Shown piece by piece: positions 9,501 through 16,567 of a DNA stretch of 56,351 nt. The translations under genes were made by a program, and so were the position numbers. A model generated the notes under the pieces. That model ran no database searches, had not been told where the DNA came from, and saw only the letters and a program-made list of their open reading frames with translations. Each line of letters starts with the position of its first letter. The stretch's first letter is position 1. The stretch spans positions 1 to 56,351 of the forward strand of contig SLGK01000090.1 of the NCBI GenBank assembly GCA_007123775.1, in the 5' to 3' direction. Source of the stretch: Anaerolineae bacterium. Its GTDB lineage: Bacteria > Chloroflexota > Anaerolineae > Promineifilales > Promineifilaceae.

Positions 9501-9593
9501 GCGGCGATTGATGGCCGGATAACCCGCAGTAGCAGCCATAACGGCCCCAACAATGGTGGCGATGAGGGGTATAAGAAGGCCTTGACTAATCAT
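6579..9593 (-). CDS. mrpA: Fused Na+/H+ antiporter subunits A and B (first Mrp operon)
   Basis: 1004 residues, longer than a plain MrpA (about 770-800). Residues about 1-480 are the NuoL-like antiporter module with FTKSAQVPAHIWLPDAM and HSATMVKAGIYLMARL. About 600-800 carry the MrpA C-terminal DUF4040/MbhE-like helices (ALVQIVVDILAVVILVL; VDFRAFDTFMEVVVF). About 830-960 are an MrpB domain, recognised by YGHDQPGDGFTGGVIISLA. The A-B fusion is known from many bacteria, for example proteobacterial PhaAB. It is the first gene of the operon A/B-C-D-E-F-G. No Shine-Dalgarno is visible before the ATG at 9593. The exact palindrome ACGGCCGT, common elsewhere in the window, is absent throughout this operon. 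Confidence 0.93.
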   Translation of the reverse strand: MISQGLLIPLIATIVGAVMAATAGYPAINRRITTTQLGWLIALAPAAAFSAILVHLHPIQQSDVVTYAIPWMPSLNMPASLYLDNLSALFGLIVTGIGVLVIVYAGYYFQGDQTGWRFIGYMMLFMTAMLGLIMAGDVITLFLFWEGTSLTSYLLIGYKYKDDEARRGAFKALFITAGGGIPLLAGLLFIAAVSGGTDYATILDSGHLLTGSQFYIVMLLLVAFGAFTKSAQVPAHIWLPDAMSAPTPASAYLHSATMVKAGIYLMARLNPALGGTDAWFWLLASFGMVTMVVGAYLGLKQNDLKALLAYSTVSQLGALMMLIGFDQPAAFKALVIGVLAHALYKCALFLVAGIVDHETGTRDLRRLGGIGRKMPYTLVIGLLAALSMAGLIPLFGFLAKETLLVTVLGPMVSTLVQPLFVVAAVITGAFLLAQAGMLIYDTFYGEPGDPSLHAHEAPYGMLLAPAIPAVLSLVFGLFGLFLIEPAGLIALLSGAAQSAYGANVSVSLALWHGFNLPLVLSIIAIVTGSFVFYYRQQIRRVQNQINRDFTLNTLHEGALKLIDGGAFAVTRTQYGYLRHYLAVMLIAMGGLLIFFNALPAPPAFSSLTPPELTFAGELVILRAVMLIFGAVTALMTVFVGRDLPAILALGASGFAVALVMILEPAPDVALVQIVVDILAVVILVLALTRLPRPQRARAHEVTFLQSNTGLIRDTLLALGSAVVMTLLVLNALTTRPRQSLLTPYFEASAEPLTQATDIVGSILVDFRAFDTFMEVVVFCVAGMGAYMLLRFATRTANDRADDAPMQFYGPMALRLASHIHGISGLRSSPLLRVLAYAVLPLAIMLAVTHLIYGHDQPGDGFTGGVIISLAIAFWYVIFGYTYTRQHLTWLRPSAFIGGGLLLVIVTGILSTGYNGYFLSPANFGELLGIPTPRGFYISTAFMLEVAICLGVVGGVLFVIDTLGRPQDDDPESLWQLQELTVLERQGVISLPEEVGPSDTLESEE

Positions 9594-9819
9594 ATATGCT
9601 TACAACAGGCACACGTTAGCGCAAATGGTCCTTAGGGTTGATTCACCAGTCCTATAAATAGCGGGAAGGCAACTATTGCAGAAAGGTCATTTCACCAGCG
9701 CTACCAATAAGACAAGTGGTATCATAAATATCCAGCTAAGTCAACCAAACCCACAGTCGTTCCGAAAAGCCTGTCAGTAAAGCCGAATTACGTGCGGGCC
9801 GGTAAAACATAACAACAAT

Positions 9820-9847
9820 TTGACATACGGCCGTTTGTCGCTACGAT
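9820..9847 (+). promoter_or_regulatory. Sigma70-type promoter, probably leaderless
   Basis: TTGACA (9820-9825), a 16-bp spacer and TACGAT (9842-9847). The -10 box ends 7 nt before the ATG at 9855, so the predicted transcript start falls on or next to the start codon, and no Shine-Dalgarno is present. The spacer contains a copy of the ACGGCCGT palindrome. Confidence 0.6.
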
Positions 9848-9854
9848 TTGAGCC

Positions 9855-10838
9855 ATGCTTAGTCCAACCCCAAAGCGCCAGCCTTTCAAGAAATATGGCG
9901 GCACCGTTCTCAAAGTTGGCGTAACCGTCATCGGCCTGATCATTGTCATCAACAATATCGACTTGACCCAATTAGGCCAAAACCTGCGTCAGACCAGGCC
10001 AGAATGGGTTGCTGTAGGCTTTGGCATGGTTATCGGAAGTTATTTGTTGCGAGCCGTGCGCTGGCGAATTCTACTACGTGGTCTGGGCAGCCGACTCTCG
10101 CTGCTGCGGCTGCTAGAACTATACCTGATTGGCGCATTCTTTAACGCCTTACTCCCGTCGGGATTTGGCGGCGATGTGGTGCGTGCTATCGAGGCCTCAC
10201 GAGATGCCCCACCCGAAGTAGCAGCCGGCACCGTCTTTGTTGACCGACTGACGGGCTTGTTATCTTTATTTGTGATGGCTCTGGTCGCACTGGCGTGGCA
10301 GCCAACTACGCTGCCATACACCCTGGCCCTACAAATCGGCGCTGTCTGCCTGCTAGGGTTAGTAATCGGCCTGCTGCTATTGGAAGGCAGTTTGATGCTG
10401 CGCCTGTCCTACTGGCTACCAGGACCGCTGCACCGTTTAGGTCACGGTCTAATTCAGAAAATATTAACGGCCGTTAAGAAGTGCGGCTGGCAGTCGGTAC
10501 TAGGCGCGTTGGTTGTTTCCTTTCTGTTTAATCTATTACTGGTCGGCTGGTGGACAGCCGGTGCGCGGGCGCTAGATTTACCCATCACGTATGGTCACCA
10601 TATTATCATCGTGCCCATCTGGTCAATCCTGCTACTCGTTCCCTCCATTGGCGGATTGGGCGTTCGGGAAGTACTCGCTCCCACTTTGTACGGTGCCCTG
10701 GGCCTGGCCCCTGCTGAAGCGGTAGCCTTAACATTGCTCGTTTTTGCGATGGAACGTCTTTCCAGCTTAGTTGGCGCACCGGTCTATATTCTTGCCTCGC
10801 TAAAGGGAGCGAAGAACGAGCCACTCCTAAAGCAATAA
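9855..10838 (+). CDS. Flippase-like membrane protein (LPG synthase TM / UPF0104 family)
   Basis: 327 residues with about eight membrane segments. The pattern of the lysylphosphatidylglycerol-synthase transmembrane/AglD family is seen: LLRAVRWRILL early, YLIGAFFNALLPSGFGGDVVRA in the middle, TVFVDRLTGL after it, and a late PSIGGLGVREV block. Some relatives translocate lipids or polyprenyl-linked sugars, others are uncharacterised; there is no aminoacyl-transferase domain here, so lipid aminoacylation is not implied. It stands alone between two divergently oriented Mrp operons, with an apparently leaderless promoter of its own. The 261 bp upstream hold that promoter and no recognisable gene. 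A role in membrane lipid handling is inference. Confidence 0.8.
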   Translation: MLSPTPKRQPFKKYGGTVLKVGVTVIGLIIVINNIDLTQLGQNLRQTRPEWVAVGFGMVIGSYLLRAVRWRILLRGLGSRLSLLRLLELYLIGAFFNALLPSGFGGDVVRAIEASRDAPPEVAAGTVFVDRLTGLLSLFVMALVALAWQPTTLPYTLALQIGAVCLLGLVIGLLLLEGSLMLRLSYWLPGPLHRLGHGLIQKILTAVKKCGWQSVLGALVVSFLFNLLLVGWWTAGARALDLPITYGHHIIIVPIWSILLLVPSIGGLGVREVLAPTLYGALGLAPAEAVALTLLVFAMERLSSLVGAPVYILASLKGAKNEPLLKQ

Positions 10839-11001
10839 AATGTTGATCCAATCGCGGCCAGAGGGTATCATTGAACCTAGTTGAACGGCCTGGGAAATGA
10901 GTCAACTCTGGGATGAGCCTTTCCTAAGCCCCACACCCACTTAAATTGCCACCTCTTAAAATTTGCAATTGCGGCAGGCTCATAGAGTAAATGAGAGATT
11001 T

Positions 11002-11553
11002 ATGTCTGAGAAGGAGACAAGAACAACAGAATTTGTCATCCAATGGCCCGACATGCTGATTCGAGTCGGACTGTTAACCTTTTTATGGTGGTTATTGAAT
11101 GGCGATGATTGGCTATCCTGGTGGTTGGGCATACCCGCCGTGATCCTGGCTACGGCCGTCAGCCTGATTGTCGTCCCCCCTATCTCCTGGCGCATCGCCC
11201 CGCTGCCCTTAATTCGCTTTGCCGGTTACTTTTTCCTAAAATCGTTTCTGAGCAGCGTTGATGTGGCCAGCCGCGTTTTCCGTCCCCGCATTCCCCTGCA
11301 ACCCGCTATGATTATTTACGATGTCCGTCTAAGCGGCGATTTTCCGCCCGTACTAATGGCCAATGTCACCAGCTTGCTGCCCGGCACGTTAAGTGCGGAG
11401 TTAGAGTTACGGCCCGACAGGAGAGGCCACAAGCGGAAATATCTCAAGGTACATACACTAGATGAACGCGATCCTGTAGTAGCTGAGTTAGATCGTCTGG
11501 AAAACCACATCGCCGCCGTCTATCGTATCGACTTGGAACAAACCCAATTATGA
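11002..11553 (+). CDS. mrpE: Na+/H+ antiporter subunit E (second Mrp operon)
   Basis: 183 residues from ATG 11002, with the purine run GAGAG just upstream; a TTG at 10963 would add an unlikely hydrophilic leader. Membrane segments near the N-terminus (LLTFLWWLLNGDDWLSWWLG) are followed by the MrpE soluble domain with MANVTSLLPGTLSAEL and the conserved KVHTLDERDP block (the THxLD motif of MrpE). It opens the second operon and overlaps mrpF by ATGA, implying coupled translation. It is less divergent from typical MrpE than the copy at 4072. Confidence 0.9.
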   Translation: MSEKETRTTEFVIQWPDMLIRVGLLTFLWWLLNGDDWLSWWLGIPAVILATAVSLIVVPPISWRIAPLPLIRFAGYFFLKSFLSSVDVASRVFRPRIPLQPAMIIYDVRLSGDFPPVLMANVTSLLPGTLSAELELRPDRRGHKRKYLKVHTLDERDPVVAELDRLENHIAAVYRIDLEQTQL

Positions 11554-11855
11554 GTCTGGTTTATCAGGCAGCCGCGCTGTTCTTAATTGTTAATGTTGGC
11601 CTGGGACTGATTCGCGTCTTGCGCGGGCCTTCCCGGCATGACCGGCTGTTGACGGTGCAGCTTTTTGGCACCACTGGCGCCGCCATTCTGGTTATTTTTT
11701 CGCTCGAACTGCAGGATGAGGCATATCTGGATATAGCCCTGATTTTTGCCCTGCTGGCCGGGATTATTGGGGTAACGTTTACCCGCTACGCGCAGAGAAT
11801 TCAATCGGGAAAGCTGGGAATGTTAGACGAGGAAGACAGCCATGAGCATCACTGA
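11550..11855 (+). CDS. mrpF: Na+/H+ antiporter subunit F (second Mrp operon)
   Basis: 101 residues, three membrane segments, with the typical MrpF signature RVLRGPSRHDRLLTVQLFG after the first helix. It overlaps mrpE by ATGA and mrpG by 14 bp. The short charged tail EEDSHEHH is encoded in the overlap with mrpG. Confidence 0.92.
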   Translation: MSLVYQAAALFLIVNVGLGLIRVLRGPSRHDRLLTVQLFGTTGAAILVIFSLELQDEAYLDIALIFALLAGIIGVTFTRYAQRIQSGKLGMLDEEDSHEHH

Positions 11856-12171
11856 TTATGTGACCATTGTGGCCATTACGCTAGGGTGTTTCTTCTTTCT
11901 GGCCGGCACGTTGGGTCTGCTGCGCTTCCCCGATGTCTTCACCCGCCTGCACGCCCTAACCAAAGCAGACAATGTTGGGTTAGGCTTGATTGTGTTAGGG
12001 GCATTACTTCAAGTTGACACGCTGACGAAAGCCGTCAAGCTCATCTTAATCTGGTTTCTGGTGATCATTACCAGCGCTACCGTGGCCCATCTTATTGCCC
12101 GCAGTGCCCGGTTGCAAGGATACCCAATCTGGCAAAGAAGTGAGAACGATGACACTAATCGTTTTATTTGA
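11842..12171 (+). CDS. mrpG: Na+/H+ antiporter subunit G (second Mrp operon)
   Basis: 109 residues with three helices and the MrpG signature GLLRFPDVFTRLHALTKADN. It overlaps mrpF by 14 bp and the next gene by 23 bp. The G subunit directly precedes the DUF4040 gene, an order seen in membrane-bound hydrogenase (Mbh) and related Mrp-type modules. Confidence 0.92.
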   Translation: MSITDYVTIVAITLGCFFFLAGTLGLLRFPDVFTRLHALTKADNVGLGLIVLGALLQVDTLTKAVKLILIWFLVIITSATVAHLIARSARLQGYPIWQRSENDDTNRFI

Positions 12172-12436
12172 TCTCATATTGATCGGCATATTGTTGGTCG
12201 CCGCCTGGAAAGCGCTGACGATGCCAGATCTGTTTAACGCGGTAATCGTATTTATCGCCTTTGGTCTGCTGGTGTCGCTGGCCTGGGTCCGGCTGCAAGC
12301 TCCCGACGTGGCCATGGCTGAGGCGGCTGTAGGCTCTGGTTTAACCGGGGCACTGCTCCTTTCCAGCCTGAGCGCTATTCGCCGCACCCGCCTGGCCAGG
12401 ATTGCTGAACAACAGGAGGCAGACAGCGATGGCTAA
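12149..12436 (+). CDS. DUF4040/MbhD-like subunit (MrpA C-terminal helix domain as a separate gene)
   Basis: 95 residues from ATG 12149. A longer reading from 12095 would be out of place, since mrpG covers that stretch. Three helices with the typical core LFNAVIVFIAFGLLVSLAW and QAPDVAMAEAAVGSGLTGALL match the helices found at the C-terminal side of MrpA and in MbhD-type hydrogenase subunits. In this operon the domain is free-standing because there is no full mrpA. It overlaps both neighbours (23 bp and 8 bp). Confidence 0.85.
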   Translation: MTLIVLFDLILIGILLVAAWKALTMPDLFNAVIVFIAFGLLVSLAWVRLQAPDVAMAEAAVGSGLTGALLLSSLSAIRRTRLARIAEQQEADSDG

Positions 12437-13172
12437 TCATTCGCCCCAGCCCGACCTGGATGATGATGTGGCCATGACAGCCAGCCGCGGTCTGGTCCTC
12501 TTTTTAATTCTTGCTTTGTCGGCTGCGTTAGCCCTGGTGGCCATCAATACGCCGCTGGAGCAGGACCGTTTGGCCGCTTTGGCTATGCCCAATATTGAAT
12601 TAAGCGGTGTAGCCAATCCGGTAACGGCCGTTCTGCTCAATTTCCGCGGCTACGATACCCTTTTAGAAGTGGCCGTCCTTTTCCTGGCCGTTGTGGGTAT
12701 CTGGTCAATGGCTCGCCACGCCCGCGTCTGGGTCAAACCATCTGACGACGACCCGGTGCTGCTCATCTTCGCCCAGTTATTCTTGCCGCTGGCGGTTGTC
12801 GTCGCTGCCTACTTGTTCTGGCTGGGCGCAGATTTGCCCGGTGGGGCGTTCCAGGGCGGCGCAATTTTGGGCGGTATGGGAGTTTTGTGGGTAGCGGCAG
12901 CTATCTGGCTACCTACCAGATGGCCGCCGAGGCGATTACAATCCTGGCTGCGCCTGCTGTTGAGCCTGGGGCTTTTGGCATTTACGGCCGTTTCCCTCTT
13001 CACCCTCCTGCGCGGCGACAATCTACTGCAATACCCTTTTGCATGGGCTAAGACCCTCATTATTATTATCGAAAGCGCGGCTGTTTTATCCATTGGCGCC
13101 ACGCTAACCCTATTATTTATTGGCGGCTTTCCCAAGCAAAGAGAAGACCAAGAAAGAAAGATTGATGATTGA
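12429..13172 (+). CDS. mrpB: MrpB-family subunit with MbhE-like N-terminal part (second Mrp operon)
   Basis: 247 residues from ATG 12429, set by a strong AGGAGG 9 nt upstream. The N-terminal part (LLNFRGYDTLLEVAVLFLA) equals the MbhE-like region of MrpA. The C-terminal part is MrpB, with LFLPLAVVVAAYLFWLGADL and PGGAFQGGAILGG. Thus the C-terminal A/B region of the first operon's fusion is split here over this gene and the preceding one. It overlaps its neighbours by 8 bp on each side. Confidence 0.88.
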   Translation: MANHSPQPDLDDDVAMTASRGLVLFLILALSAALALVAINTPLEQDRLAALAMPNIELSGVANPVTAVLLNFRGYDTLLEVAVLFLAVVGIWSMARHARVWVKPSDDDPVLLIFAQLFLPLAVVVAAYLFWLGADLPGGAFQGGAILGGMGVLWVAAAIWLPTRWPPRRLQSWLRLLLSLGLLAFTAVSLFTLLRGDNLLQYPFAWAKTLIIIIESAAVLSIGATLTLLFIGGFPKQREDQERKIDD

Positions 13173-13485
13173 ATCAGCTCAACTATACATCATGGCTGGC
13201 ATAGCCCTCTTTGGCATGGGGCTATACGCCCTCATCGCCTACCCCCACCTGCTGCGAAAAATTCTAGGCATGAATGTAATGGGTATCGGCGTTTTTATGG
13301 TCTTTGTTGCCGTTGGCTATCGTGGCCCAGACCAGACACCTGATCCTGTGCCCCATGCTCTGGTGATTACCGGCATTGTGGTGGCTGTGTGCGCCACCGG
13401 TCTGGCCCTTTCTCTGGCCACGCAAATCGCCAGCCGCACCGGCGCGGCCGATCTACACCCTGAGCCAGAAGAGGATAGCGAATGA
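13165..13485 (+). CDS. mrpC: Na+/H+ antiporter subunit C (second Mrp operon)
   Basis: 106 residues from ATG 13165; a TTG at 13120 would lie inside mrpB. This NuoK/MrpC homologue has three helices, with LRKILGMNVMGIGVFMVFVA and the later DPVPHALVITGIVVAVCATG. A purine-rich stretch AAGAAAG precedes the start inside the end of mrpB. It overlaps the next gene by ATGA. Confidence 0.9.
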   Translation: MIESAQLYIMAGIALFGMGLYALIAYPHLLRKILGMNVMGIGVFMVFVAVGYRGPDQTPDPVPHALVITGIVVAVCATGLALSLATQIASRTGAADLHPEPEEDSE

Positions 13486-15053
13486 TAACCGAGGTCACGT
13501 TCTGGATTCCTCTGGTGATTATGCTGCCTCTGTTGGCGGCTGTAGGCACGTTTCTTTTCCCCCGCCGTGCTTTCCCCCTGGCTGTAGCCGGCACGGTGGC
13601 CACGAGCGGCGTTGTACTCATTTTGCTCTTTTTGCTGTGGCAGTTGGGGGTAGCCGCCCGTCACACAATTGGCGGCTGGGGGGCACCGCTAGGCATCGAC
13701 CTGGTGCTAGATGGCCTGTCGATGTTGATGCTGCTGTTAACGGCCGTTATCGGCATAGCCATCACCAGTTACGCCCACGGCTACTTCCAACCTAGCCAAG
13801 AACCGAAACCCGCCAGGCCACCTTCTGCTGCACCCGCTGAACTGGCCGCAAAACCTGTCAGGTCTACAGACCAGGACAGTGAAGCCCAGCACCAATACAA
13901 CTATTTCTGGCCGCTCTGGCTATTCCTATGGGCGGCGCTGAATGCCCTGTTCTTATCGGGCGACCTGTTTAACCTGTACGTTACGCTGGAGCTAATGGGG
14001 TTTGCGGCCGTTTCCCTGACCGCTCTGGCCCGCAGCCCGGCCGTATTACGGGCAGCCATGCGCTATCTATTGGTCAGCCTCTCCGGTTCGCTTATGTATT
14101 TGATGGGCGTCGTCTTTCTATACGCTGGCTATGGCGTCCTCGACATAAACGCCCTAAGTCTGGCCGTTAGCCAGGACCCAGGCAACTATGCCCTGGTCGC
14201 CGCTGCCGCCCTGATGACTGTCGGCCTGGCCATGAAAACAGCCCTTTTCCCCTTTCACTTCTGGCTGCCACCCGCCCACGCCAACGCCGCCGCACCGGTC
14301 AGCGCTTTGCTTTCCGCGCTGGTGGTCAAGGGATCCTTCTATATCCTGCTGAGGGCCTGGATGGTGATCTTTTACCCCCTGGCCGACAGTTACATTCCAT
14401 TAGGGCTATCTCTTTTTGGTGCGACCGCTATTCTGTGGGGATCGTTCCAGGCAATGCGCCAGTCCAAGTTAAAAATGTTAGTGGCCTACTCAACCGTAGC
14501 CCAGTTGGGCTACCTTTTCTTGTTAATGCCCATATTGCTCGGACCGGGCGGGCAGCAGGAAGCACTGGGAGGTATCGTTCTCTTTCTAATGGCTCACGCG
14601 TTGGCCAAGGCAGCCGCCTTCCTCAGCGCCGGCAATATCTTGTATGCCACCGGCGACGATAAGCTGGCCTCGTTGGATGGATTGACAAGCCATGTCCCTA
14701 TGTCATTGGCTGCATTCAGCGTGGCCGGAGTGAGCCTGACCGCATTGCCGCCCAGCGGTGGTTTCCTGGCGAAATGGACAATGCTAGATACGACCTTCAC
14801 CTACGGCTACTGGCCGCTGGCGCTGATTATTGTGGCGGGCGGATTGTTGGCGGCCGCTTACATTATGCGTGTAATAGCGCGTCTATTTAAGCAAACGGAA
14901 GAAGCAAAAGTTGTTAGTCGCCGGGTAAGTCTTAGCATGTCTTTGCCGACTTTTGCCCTGGCGGTATTGGCGATTCTGTTAGCTTTTAGTGGTGCGTTCT
15001 TGTTAGATGTTCTGTCTGTGGGTAGCCCCTGGCTGGCGGAGGTAGCACCATGA
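13482..15053 (+). CDS. mrpD: Antiporter-like subunit D1 (NuoL/M/N family) with hydrophilic insertion
   Basis: 523 residues. The proton/cation-antiporter core is intact: VGLAMKTALFPFHFWLPPAH, APVSALLSALVVKGSF and MLVAYSTVAQLGYLFLL. Between the third and fourth membrane segments (residues about 103-138) lies a Pro/Ala/Gln-rich hydrophilic stretch not expected in this family, encoded by DNA that carries a copy of the ACCTGTCAGGTCT repeat (13853-13865). The loop position makes it tolerable for folding. Start ATG overlaps the mrpC stop (ATGA), and the gene overlaps D2 the same way. This is the first of three consecutive antiporter-like subunits. Confidence 0.9.
   Translation: MITEVTFWIPLVIMLPLLAAVGTFLFPRRAFPLAVAGTVATSGVVLILLFLLWQLGVAARHTIGGWGAPLGIDLVLDGLSMLMLLLTAVIGIAITSYAHGYFQPSQEPKPARPPSAAPAELAAKPVRSTDQDSEAQHQYNYFWPLWLFLWAALNALFLSGDLFNLYVTLELMGFAAVSLTALARSPAVLRAAMRYLLVSLSGSLMYLMGVVFLYAGYGVLDINALSLAVSQDPGNYALVAAAALMTVGLAMKTALFPFHFWLPPAHANAAAPVSALLSALVVKGSFYILLRAWMVIFYPLADSYIPLGLSLFGATAILWGSFQAMRQSKLKMLVAYSTVAQLGYLFLLMPILLGPGGQQEALGGIVLFLMAHALAKAAAFLSAGNILYATGDDKLASLDGLTSHVPMSLAAFSVAGVSLTALPPSGGFLAKWTMLDTTFTYGYWPLALIIVAGGLLAAAYIMRVIARLFKQTEEAKVVSRRVSLSMSLPTFALAVLAILLAFSGAFLLDVLSVGSPWLAEVAP
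13853..13878. repeat. In-frame copy of the CCTGTCAGGT repeat inside mrpD1
   Basis: ACCTGTCAGGTCT (13853-13865) is followed by AGACCAGGACAGT, a degenerate inverse copy. It lies inside the segment coding for the extra hydrophilic loop of the D1 subunit and keeps the reading frame. The same core forms intergenic palindromes at 651-682 and 49811-49841. Confidence 0.7.
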
Positions 15054-16567
15054 CCTGGATAAGCACGCTGCCTCTGCTGCTGGTTCTTAGCTCACTAATT
15101 CCTGGTCTGATTATTTTCAAGCTGCGAGAAGATGAAGATCGTCCCATTCGCACCGGGCTTAACATTTTCGGTGCGCTGCTCAAGTTTGTCTTGATCATCA
15201 TCATCGTGCAGCGATTAACCGCAGATGATCCGCCAATTGAAACGCGCATCCCGCTGCTGCCCCAGTTTGATCTGCTTTTGCGAGCAGATAATTTGTCCAT
15301 TCTGTTTGTGACGCTGTCGGCCGTTCTTTGGCTGGTAACAACATTATACGCCATCGGCTATTTGGAGGACTCGCCCCACCGCAGCCGTTTCTTTGGCTTT
15401 TTCTCACTTTGTGTTAGCGCCACCATGGGTATTGCCCTGGCCGGCAATTTATTCACCTTCTTCATTTTCTACGAGCTGCTGACCCTTTGCACTTACCCTC
15501 TGGTGGTGCATTGGGGAACAGATAAAGCACTGCGGGGTGGCGGAACGTACCTGATTTATACGCTGACCGGTGGTGCCGTGCTGCTGATCGCCATGATCTG
15601 GCTGCACCTGTTGGCCGCGCCTGTAGCAACGCCATTGGAATTCGCGCAGACGGGTGCGGTGGCTGAGTTGACACAAACGCATGGCGACGCGCTAAGAATC
15701 ATTTTCTTTATGTTTATGGCCGCTTTGGGCGTTAAAACGGCCTTCGTGCCGATTCACGGCTGGCTACCGCGGGCTATGGTAGCCCCGGCCCCTGTGAGCG
15801 CCTTGCTGCACGCGGTAGCGGTAGTCAAGGCGGGTGCCTTTGGCGTTGTCCGCCTGGTGTATGATCTATACGGCGTTGAGGTAGCAAATACGCTTAACTT
15901 ACTCCAACCGCTTCTCATCGTGGCCTGCATAACCGTAATCGTCGGTTCGGTTATCGCCCTATTTCAGGATGATATGAAGAAGCGGCTGGCCTACTCGACA
16001 GTGAGCCAGGTTTCTTACATTGTTCTGGGCGTGGCGTTGTTTGGTCCGGTGGGGTCAATCGGTGGCCTGATTCACCTGGTACATCAAGGCGTGATGAAGA
16101 TCACCCTCTTTTTTGGAGCCGGCAACTTTGCCAAAACATTTGGGGTGTACAAAATTAGTAAGATGGACGGCATTGGTCGGCAGATGCCCTGGACAATGGC
16201 TTCTTTTACGGTGGGAGCGTTGGGCATGATCGGCGTACCGCTGACGGCCGGGTTTATCAGTAAATGGTTCCTGGGTGCGGGGGCACTGGACGCGGGGCAG
16301 GATTGGGTCGTGGGCGTACTGGTATTGAGCAGCCTGTTAAATGCAGGCTACTTTTTGCCGATTCTCTACCGGGGCTGGTTTAAGCCACCGCAAGGAGAGT
16401 GGAAGAGGAAAATAGCATGTCAGGATGGCTGGGAGTCACATAAACTGTTGGTGTTGCCGCCGGTTATTACGGCCGTATTCACGCTTGCACTCGGTATTCT
16501 GGCCAACTTTCCCATTGGTCTGCTTCACTGGGTTGAAATCATTGTAAATATGGAGTATATGCCATGA
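15050..16567 (+). CDS. Antiporter-like subunit D2 (NuoL/M family)
   Basis: 505 residues, about 14 helices. Family markers: LGVKTAFVPIHGWLPRAMV with the transmembrane lysine, APVSALLHAVAVVKAG, and KKRLAYSTVSQVSYIVLG. It overlaps D1 and D3 by ATGA on both sides, indicating tight translational coupling. In Mrp and Mbh/Mbx-type complexes such subunits each form one ion channel; which ion this one moves cannot be read from sequence. Confidence 0.9.
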   Translation: MTWISTLPLLLVLSSLIPGLIIFKLREDEDRPIRTGLNIFGALLKFVLIIIIVQRLTADDPPIETRIPLLPQFDLLLRADNLSILFVTLSAVLWLVTTLYAIGYLEDSPHRSRFFGFFSLCVSATMGIALAGNLFTFFIFYELLTLCTYPLVVHWGTDKALRGGGTYLIYTLTGGAVLLIAMIWLHLLAAPVATPLEFAQTGAVAELTQTHGDALRIIFFMFMAALGVKTAFVPIHGWLPRAMVAPAPVSALLHAVAVVKAGAFGVVRLVYDLYGVEVANTLNLLQPLLIVACITVIVGSVIALFQDDMKKRLAYSTVSQVSYIVLGVALFGPVGSIGGLIHLVHQGVMKITLFFGAGNFAKTFGVYKISKMDGIGRQMPWTMASFTVGALGMIGVPLTAGFISKWFLGAGALDAGQDWVVGVLVLSSLLNAGYFLPILYRGWFKPPQGEWKRKIACQDGWESHKLLVLPPVITAVFTLALGILANFPIGLLHWVEIIVNMEYMP

